NCBI GenBank assembly: GCA_021775715.1
Contig: JAJFHI010000314.1
Coordinates: forward strand, 1 to 9,704
Direction: 5' to 3'
Source: Hyphomicrobiaceae bacterium
GTDB lineage: Bacteria > Pseudomonadota > Alphaproteobacteria > Rhizobiales > Hyphomicrobiaceae
DNA: 9,704 nucleotides
Shown here: positions 5,912 to 9,704 of the stretch, in pieces
Numbering within the stretch: position 1 is the stretch's first letter
How the letters are laid out: every line of letters starts with the position of its first letter
Translations under genes and position numbers: made by a program
The notes under the pieces: generated by a model
What the model was told of the DNA's origin: nothing
The model's input: the letters and a program-made list of their open reading frames with translations, nothing else
Databases searched by the model: none

Positions 5912-6682
5912 TCAATCCGACCGAACGACGGTGTAGAGCGAGGCATCGAACATCAGCCCTATGAATGGCTTGAGTGCAGGCGCTGCCCGCATCGCCGCGG
6001 TTGCTTCTTTGAAAGCTTTGACGCTCTCCCACTTCGCGACGTTGATTAGACTATGTTTAGCATTCGGCAGCATGGCCTTGTGCAAAGCAGTCGAGATGTA
6101 GCCCGGTTGCGCCTCCAAGAATTTCGCACCTGCTTCCCAAAATGCGAGGGCCTCGGCCTCCTTGCCTGTCGGAACCGTAAACACGTTGATGAGCGTCACC
6201 GGTTCAGCGGCGGTGAACGCTTTATTCAGTTCTGCGATGATGCGTAGTTCCGTAGCAAATTGCTTCAGATTCATCGGCTGATTTGTTTTGCCACTGGCTT
6301 CAAAGAAATCCTTGACCTGTGACTGGCTCTGCTCTTCCGGCGACAACCTACCGTCGTCATCATGGTCCCAGGCTTGAAACACCTTTCGGCGGGCATTGCG
6401 ATACAAACCAACATGACCTCTCTGAGCCGCCAGGTGTTGCCAGCCCATGGCCCATTCCATGTATTCCTTACGGGTCACGTGCTTGTCGTTGTTGCCATCG
6501 ATCGAGAGCATCACCAGTTCGCGGTATTGCTCGACCTCGCGCGTCGATACCAAACCGTCGTTGTTGGCATCGATGGACTCAAATGCAATCCGGTTGACCT
6601 CATCAAGTTCCTTGTCTTGCGCGAAGGCGGGGCCGGACATCAGGCACAGCACGGCCGTGCCCGCAATTAGCAGGTTTTTCAT
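5912..6682 (-). CDS. Exported protein with three EF-hands and a C-terminal ABM domain
   Basis: This 256-residue protein starts with a Sec signal peptide (MKNLLIAGTAVLCLM, cleavage after AFA, residue 21), so it should be periplasmic. Three EF-hand loops follow: DANNDGLVSTRE (38-49, canonical), DGNNDKHVTRKE (62-73, with Lys where Gly is usual) and DHDDDGRLSPEE (106-117, canonical), implying calcium binding. From about 160 to 250 lies an ABM (antibiotic biosynthesis monooxygenase, ferredoxin-like) domain marked by PVTLINVFTV, QPGYISTALHKA and KWESVKAF. ABM proteins of the YgiN kind oxidise quinols and related aromatics without metal or prosthetic group; others bind heme. The next gene upstream encodes a close relative of this ABM domain alone. 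The ATG (6680-6682) follows AAAGGAAAA at about 9 bases. EF-hand plus ABM in one exported chain is unusual; its activity is not known. Confidence 0.88.
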   Translation of the reverse strand: MKNLLIAGTAVLCLMSGPAFAQDKELDEVNRIAFESIDANNDGLVSTREVEQYRELVMLSIDGNNDKHVTRKEYMEWAMGWQHLAAQRGHVGLYRNARRKVFQAWDHDDDGRLSPEEQSQSQVKDFFEASGKTNQPMNLKQFATELRIIAELNKAFTAAEPVTLINVFTVPTGKEAEALAFWEAGAKFLEAQPGYISTALHKAMLPNAKHSLINVAKWESVKAFKEATAAMRAAPALKPFIGLMFDASLYTVVRSD

Positions 6683-6721
6683 ATCTGATTTTCCTTTAAC
6701 GTTTGTTGGTTGTGTTCGCCC

Positions 6722-7090
6722 TCAAGTCACGCAGCAACTAGGAACGGCGATCTTCTCAAAGAGGTGCGGTGACGTGACGGCGCTCGAGGGATAATTGCTA
6801 AGTCTGTTTTGAAACTCGGGGTTTGAGAATGCCGTGCGGAAGTCTGCAACAGATTCCCAGACCGCATAATTTAGGAACATGCTACTTTCACCGACGGCCT
6901 TGTGCAGTTGAGTGCTGATATAACCCGGTTGCTTTTTCATCCAGAGCGCGTCGTTTCCCCAAGCTTCAACCAAAGCGTCCTGATCATTGGGATCGACCGT
7001 GAACACGTTGACCAAAACAACAGGTCCAGCGTCGATGCCGAGTTGTTGCTGAATGGGAAAAGCTGGATCTAAGGGTTTGAAGTTGACCAT
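6722..7090 (-). CDS. ABM-domain monooxygenase (YgiN-like), cytoplasmic
   Basis: This 122-residue protein is a single ABM-fold domain without signal peptide. The segments GPVVLVNVFTV (22-32), QPGYISTQLHKA (54-65) and YAVWESVADF (75-84) align directly with the ABM half of the downstream exported protein, so the two are paralogues. ABM enzymes usually act as dimers on quinols, polyketides or other reactive aromatics using only oxygen; here a quinol monooxygenase role is inferred from the neighbouring quinone reductase. The chain ends in a vicinal cysteine pair, SCCVT, absent from its paralogue. The ATG at 7088-7090 has a near-perfect AAGGAG site (7099-7104) 8 bases upstream; an earlier ATG at 7114 would place that site inside the gene. 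It is the first gene of the minus-strand operon, divergent from MarR, with 39 bp to the EF-hand gene. Confidence 0.87.
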   Translation of the reverse strand: MVNFKPLDPAFPIQQQLGIDAGPVVLVNVFTVDPNDQDALVEAWGNDALWMKKQPGYISTQLHKAVGESSMFLNYAVWESVADFRTAFSNPEFQNRLSNYPSSAVTSPHLFEKIAVPSCCVT

Positions 7091-7129
7091 CCGGGTTACT
7101 CCTTGAATGTTCACCTAAATTGGTGTCAT

Positions 7130-7178
7130 GTTGTCAAGTGGACAACGGTCACAAATCATATTGACAACGTGTTGTCAA
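7130..7178. promoter_or_regulatory. Two MarR-type operator palindromes in the divergent promoter region
   Basis: Site 1 is GTTGTC-AAGTG-GACAAC (7130-7146). Site 2 is TTGACAAC-GT-GTTGTCAA (7161-7178), with 8-bp arms. Both are built from the same GTTGTC/GACAAC half-site, but inverted in opposite senses; centres are about 31 bp apart, near three helical turns. They fill the gap between the ABM start (7090) and the MarR start (7197). Site 2 carries the perfect -35-like hexamer TTGACA on both strands. Binding by the adjacent MarR protein, repressing its own gene and the ABM operon, is the natural reading. Clear -10 boxes were not found. Confidence 0.7.
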
Positions 7179-7196
7179 CTAACAATGGAAGTTGAA

Positions 7197-7667
7197 ATGC
7201 CAAAAGGACAAAGGACCGACGCAGGAGAAGCGGTAACAGCGCTGATCCTGGACGTGTTTCGACTGAACGGTCGGCTGCTCGTTGCCGGCGATCGGCTGGT
7301 TGCTAAACTGGGATTGACCAGCGCCCGGTGGCAGGTTCTCGGTGCCATCGCCTACGCCGAACGACCTGAATCCGTGGCATGGTATGCACGAACTATGGGG
7401 CTTCACCGGCAGGGCGTTCAGCGGATCGTCAATGAGTTGGAGACTGAAGGTATTGTCGAGTTCCAACTAAATCCGCACCACAAGCGAGCGCAACTTGTCC
7501 TCCTGACATCAAAGGGCCAGAAGCTGTTTGAAGCCGCCAGCGCTCTACAAGGCCCGTGGGCAAACGACCTTTCTAGTGGTCTTAAGCCAAAAGACATCGC
7601 GACGGCGAGACGCGTGATCGATCAACTAAAAGAACGCCTCGAACATGAGATCGAACTGGTTACTTAG
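7197..7667 (+). CDS. MarR-family transcriptional regulator
   Basis: This 156-residue protein is a winged-helix regulator of the MarR family, normally a dimeric repressor released by a phenolic, quinone or oxidant ligand. The N-terminal helices (10-40) form the dimer region. The winged helix covers about 40-105: LTSARWQVLGAIA, the recognition helix LHRQGVQRIVNELETEG, and the wing LNPHHKRAQLVLLTSKGQ. The final helices complete the dimer interface. It has no cysteine, so sensing by thiol oxidation (OhrR style) is unlikely and a bound ligand is more probable. The ATG at 7197 has GGAAG 5 bases upstream. Starts at 7185 and 7128 are possible in frame, but the latter would make the operators coding. 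It is divergent from the ABM operon. A weak AGAT/ATCT hairpin followed by six T lies just after the stop (about 7668-7686). Confidence 0.9.
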   Translation: MPKGQRTDAGEAVTALILDVFRLNGRLLVAGDRLVAKLGLTSARWQVLGAIAYAERPESVAWYARTMGLHRQGVQRIVNELETEGIVEFQLNPHHKRAQLVLLTSKGQKLFEAASALQGPWANDLSSGLKPKDIATARRVIDQLKERLEHEIELVT

Positions 7668-7745
7668 ATTGATTGATCTTTTTTCATACGACCTACGCGA
7701 GGTCTGCAACGGGTCAAAAGTGAGCGTCATTGAAAATCGGCAGCC

Positions 7746-7817
7746 TTCCGCTATCGGGCGAAGCAGACGTCTTTTCACTTAGTCCTACTCCCACCGCGTA
7801 TGACCGCTTTCTCTGCG
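7746..7817. repeat. Dispersed intergenic repeat, copy C
   Basis: Unit Y (TTCCGCTATCGGGCGAAGCA, from 7746) is followed after exactly 54 bp, as in copy A, by a shorter unit X (ATGACCGCTTTCTCTGCG, 7800-7817) and then CTGACA. The constant spacing between copies A and C argues that this is one element rather than chance motif matches. Confidence 0.6.
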
Positions 7818-8255
7818 TAGCTGACAAATCGTCATTAGCTTGCTCAGGTCGCGAGTAGATACACCCGAAAAGTTCTGCTATTTGAGCCAATGCGGAACTG
7901 CAAGCCGTTGGCCGCAATGTCAGCGAATAACCCATTGCGGAAAAGTTTACATGAATCTCTTAGGTCCGCTATTGAGGGTGAATGTTTCAATCGTTGCTTG
8001 TTGCAGAAAACGATCAAAGCGTTGTCGGCGGGTTTAATTCAATTACAAACTGAGCATGATCTGGGGCAGGGTTCTGAGACTCATATCAAGGTGTGTTGCG
8101 ACCCCTGGATACTTGCAAAGTTAGAAAACACTGGGTGAACGATTTTGCACAGACCCCTCCCGGGAAGTGGGCCTTTGTCAATAAATTTTCGATTTGGAAC
8201 CGAGATGCGGAGAAACGATTTACAACGGCAAAGATTGACTCTCAGTGCCAAAAGT
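7818..8255. other. Gene-free stretch, no convincing coding sequence
   Basis: Short plus-strand frames overlap here (7840-8037, 7890-8138, 8093-8299). None has a ribosome site, a recognisable motif or protein-like composition, and they overlap each other in different frames. I see no RNA gene. The region lies between repeat copy C and the attachment-like segment, and is probably decayed mobile or gene DNA. Confidence 0.45.
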
Positions 8256-8352
8256 ATTGGGGGACAAATTGGGGGATAGCGTATCTAGGAATTATATAGA
8301 GCATTGTTTACTAGTAGAAATTTTCACCGGTGGTCTCCCCCCTCTCTGCCAG
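8256..8352. other. Attachment-site-like segment, possible integrated-element relic
   Basis: ATTGGGGGACAA (8256-8267) is followed in tandem by ATTGGGGGATAG (8268-8279), a 12-bp period repeat. About 55 bp further on, GGTCTCCCCCCTCTCTGCCA (8332-8351) resembles the 3' end of a serine-type tRNA (T-arm plus acceptor ending CGCCA), but no tRNA body precedes it. Tandem G-run repeats beside a tRNA 3' fragment are what I would expect of arm-type integrase sites and a core site left by a tyrosine-integrase element. No integrase gene is in the window. Tentative. Confidence 0.3.
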
Positions 8353-8362
8353 AAAAATTCTT

Positions 8363-8388
8363 ATATTATTGATTTAAAACAATAATAT
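8363..8388. repeat. AT-rich perfect palindrome
   Basis: ATATTATTG (8363-8371) and CAATAATAT (8380-8388) are exact 9-bp inverted arms around an 8-base loop. It overlaps the first codon of the beta-barrel remnant frame. The stem is too AT-rich for a normal terminator and could be a regulator site or relic of an element end. Confidence 0.4.
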
Positions 8389-8611
8389 GCCGGTTCAAAA
8401 ATTTGAGCCCAATGACCTGAGCCCGGCAACTTCCTCCAGTTTTGGGCGGTGTCCCATCACTAACCAAGTTGACAAGACGGTTGCTGACACCGGCGCCGGT
8501 GTAGACTTCGTTGCAGCAAACGACATGACACTGCTCCTCGAATTCGGCGGCCAATTCGGCGACAACACAACCCAAAGCGCTGGCTCACTTAAAGCGACGC
8601 TGCCGTTTTAA
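8387..8611 (+). pseudogene. Autotransporter-like beta-barrel C-terminal remnant
   Basis: The frame encodes 74 residues. The second half (from about residue 35) has the features of the last strands of a type V autotransporter translocator barrel: GAGVDFVAANDMTLLLEF, then GGQFGDNTTQSAG and a closing strand ending in phenylalanine, as needed for outer-membrane insertion. Known barrels end in very similar G-Q-F-G-D/S-G segments. A full barrel is about 250-300 residues plus a passenger, so this is only its tail. Upstream in frame there is a TAA at 8375-8377, the ATG at 8387 has no ribosome site, and the first 27 residues look unrelated. I read it as a truncated relic beside the attachment-like segment. 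A real small protein cannot be excluded. Confidence 0.45.
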
Positions 8612-8980
8612 GCGGTCTTCGTCGGTCCGACCCAAAATAGAAAACCAACCGTGCATTCGTTAGCCCTGTTGCATTTTTTCATGCGCCGCCGCCCCGCCCG
8701 CAATCGACCAGACGTCAGTTGTGGGTCAACAGTTCGCATTAACCCGCCAATCTGTGACGACTGGTGTGCTTTCAACAGCAGAGATATTTGCTTCATGTAG
8801 CCAACGTCGAAACGGGTCACTTGCTTCTGATCGGCAGTGCTGCATCGACTGGCGGCGGCAAGGTTGGCGGACTTCGCACCACCAATTTCGATTCTCTGAT
8901 AGCGTCACGTACCCATTTCCGGTTTGTGGGGTTGTGATGCAATAGCTTCACTTCTGGTGGGCCCGATTGCCTCAGCCGTA
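8612..8980. other. Gene-free stretch between barrel remnant and membrane protein gene
   Basis: No supported gene. On the minus strand one frame is open from about 8930 to 8608 and includes FDVGYMKQISLLLKAHQSSQ, which has amphipathic helix character and could be gene debris, but I cannot assign a family and there is no start with a ribosome site. Overlapping frames on both strands are equally long. Nothing terminator-like is obvious downstream of the gene ending at 8981. Confidence 0.4.
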
Positions 8981-9628
8981 TCAGAGAGGCCCTGCGCTGT
9001 AGACGCCGAAGGCTCCAACCAGAATAAGGCTCAACGCCCAGACAACATCAAGGTTGAACCAGGTCTTGGAAATAAATTTCAGACCCAGCCAGAAATAGAT
9101 GACAACCGCAATCAACCCGCCGGCCAGCGTCATCGCTGCCGTGTGCACTGTTGCCACGAGAAATGCGGTGATGACATTACCTGCCATCAATTTCCCCGCC
9201 GCCAGATGTCCAGCATCCTGAAACGAAGGTCCACAAATCCCGAGAAAGATTGGCACCAGCATAAGTCCGGCGCCATGTGCTGTTGCCGCTAGGAACGACC
9301 AAAGTGCCAGTCGACTTGGCGGCACACGGGCAAGAAACCTTGGATGGCGACGGTTGATCAGGAGATAAATCCCTAGCCCGATCACGAGGATACCGGCGCC
9401 AATTCGAATGGCCCGTTCCCACTGCACCAATATCGTCATCAACGAAAATGGAAGAAGGATCGCCGTCATCGCAAGGAAATGACCAAAGGCCAAAGCAGCC
9501 AATGCGCGAAGCATCGCAGACCGTTCGCGCTCCATCAAAGCAGCGGACACAGCAAGAGGCCACCCCATGCTGGGGTTCAACCCGTGATAGAGGCCAGAAA
9601 CTATGACGGCCCACCAAAGGGCCGTCAC
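8981..9628 (-). CDS. Six-helix membrane protein with intramembrane histidines, NiCoT/HupE-like
   Basis: This protein of about 215 residues has six hydrophobic helices. Histidines sit in or at the helices: GLYHGLNPSMGW near the N-terminus, FGHF in helix two, RRHP in a loop, ATAHGAG in helix four and TVHTAAM in helix five. This histidine pattern with HG and NP elements recalls the nickel/cobalt transporter superfamily (NiCoT, RcnA, HupE/UreJ), so metal transport is a reasonable guess and no more. The start is uncertain: I prefer GTG at 9626-9628, with GGAAG about 11 bases upstream, which places the conserved-looking segment TALWWAVIVSGLYHG at the N-terminus; TTG at 9644-9646 is in frame and follows the preceding gene's stop by 3 bases. 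The very short gap to that gene indicates an operon entering from the right. Confidence 0.75.
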   Translation of the reverse strand: MTALWWAVIVSGLYHGLNPSMGWPLAVSAALMERERSAMLRALAALAFGHFLAMTAILLPFSLMTILVQWERAIRIGAGILVIGLGIYLLINRRHPRFLARVPPSRLALWSFLAATAHGAGLMLVPIFLGICGPSFQDAGHLAAGKLMAGNVITAFLVATVHTAAMTLAGGLIAVVIYFWLGLKFISKTWFNLDVVWALSLILVGAFGVYSAGPL

Positions 9629-9649
9629 TGATGATATGTCTTCCAAGGT

Positions 9650-9704
9650 TTAGACGTTCGGGTAGCAGAAGCTGTCAGTTGAACAGTCGCCACCTTCCAG
9701 ACGA
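9650..9704 (-). CDS. C-terminal end of an unidentified gene (runs off window)
   Basis: On the minus strand a frame enters from the right edge and ends at TAA (9650-9652). The last residues are RLEGGDCSTDSFCYPNV. The tight junction with the following membrane protein gene (3 bp to its TTG, 21 bp to its GTG) suggests these are the closing codons of a co-transcribed gene. Two cysteines near the end might bind a metal or form a disulfide. Too little is visible to name a family, and a chance open frame is possible. Confidence 0.4.
   Translation of the reverse strand, partial: RLEGGDCSTDSFCYPNV

Noticed and set aside
6319..6794. Overlapping plus-strand open frames of 92-115 codons
   Set aside because: They are antisense to the EF-hand/ABM gene. 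No motifs and no ribosome binding sites were found.
7668..7686. Intrinsic terminator after MarR
   Set aside because: The AGAT/ATCT stem is only four base pairs. The six-T run is suggestive, but the hairpin is too weak to call as a feature.
7890..8138. 82-codon plus-strand frame as a possible small gene
   Set aside because: There is no ribosome site, a competing frame overlaps it, and the translation shows no recognisable or amphipathic pattern.
8332..8351. tRNA-Ser gene
   Set aside because: Only a 3'-end-like string is present. Upstream sequence cannot form D, anticodon or variable arms.
8608..8820. 70-codon minus-strand frame with a helix-like segment as a possible gene
   Set aside because: The frame has no ribosome site at its start and continues upstream without a natural N-terminus. 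It was kept only as possible debris in the gap description.
1..9704. CRISPR array
   Set aside because: The repeats seen are degenerate, few and thousands of bases apart. There are no regular repeat-spacer units and no cas genes.

Overview
The window looks like a chromosomal accessory stretch from an alphaproteobacterium, most likely a marine roseobacter-type Rhodobacterales. This rests on moderate GC, protein style, and degenerate intergenic repeats of a kind I associate with that group. The assignment is an inference; no rRNA or marker gene is present. Much of the non-coding DNA is debris: an insertion-sequence end, truncated gene remnants, dispersed repeats and a possible attachment site.

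Layout. Positions 1-140 are the edge of an IS3-type insertion sequence (start of orfA, minus strand). It abuts a start-less open frame of unknown function (to about 378). A six-helix membrane protein follows (500-1117, plus). A repeat-bearing gap (1118-1678) leads to a minus-strand pair, a DUF2306 membrane protein (1679-2323) and a SAM-dependent methyltransferase (2421-3170), divergent from a LysR regulator (3273-4157, plus). A second repeat-bearing gap holds a LysE-type transporter tail (4442-4606).

The core of the window is 4619-7667. Reading leftward from a MarR regulator (7197-7667, plus), the divergent minus-strand genes are a cytoplasmic ABM-fold monooxygenase (6722-7090), an exported protein joining three EF-hands to a second ABM domain (5912-6682), a cytochrome b561 (5354-5899), and, after a palindrome-rich spacer, a flavodoxin-fold NAD(P)H:quinone reductase (4619-5209). 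Two GTTGTC/GACAAC palindromes fill the MarR/ABM divergent promoter region. The gene set suggests a MarR-controlled quinone or redox-stress module: reductase and ABM monooxygenase could cycle quinones in the cytoplasm (compare MdaB/YgiN of E. coli), b561 could move electrons at the membrane, and the calcium-binding ABM protein could act in the periplasm. The exported EF-hand/ABM fusion is the most unusual item.

From 7668 to 8980 there is no convincing intact gene. The stretch holds a third copy of the dispersed repeat, an attachment-site-like segment (8256-8352), an AT-rich palindrome, and the tail of an autotransporter-like beta-barrel (8387-8611). The right end is a histidine-containing six-helix membrane protein (8981-9628, minus), preceded by the last codons of another minus-strand gene running off the window (9650-9704).
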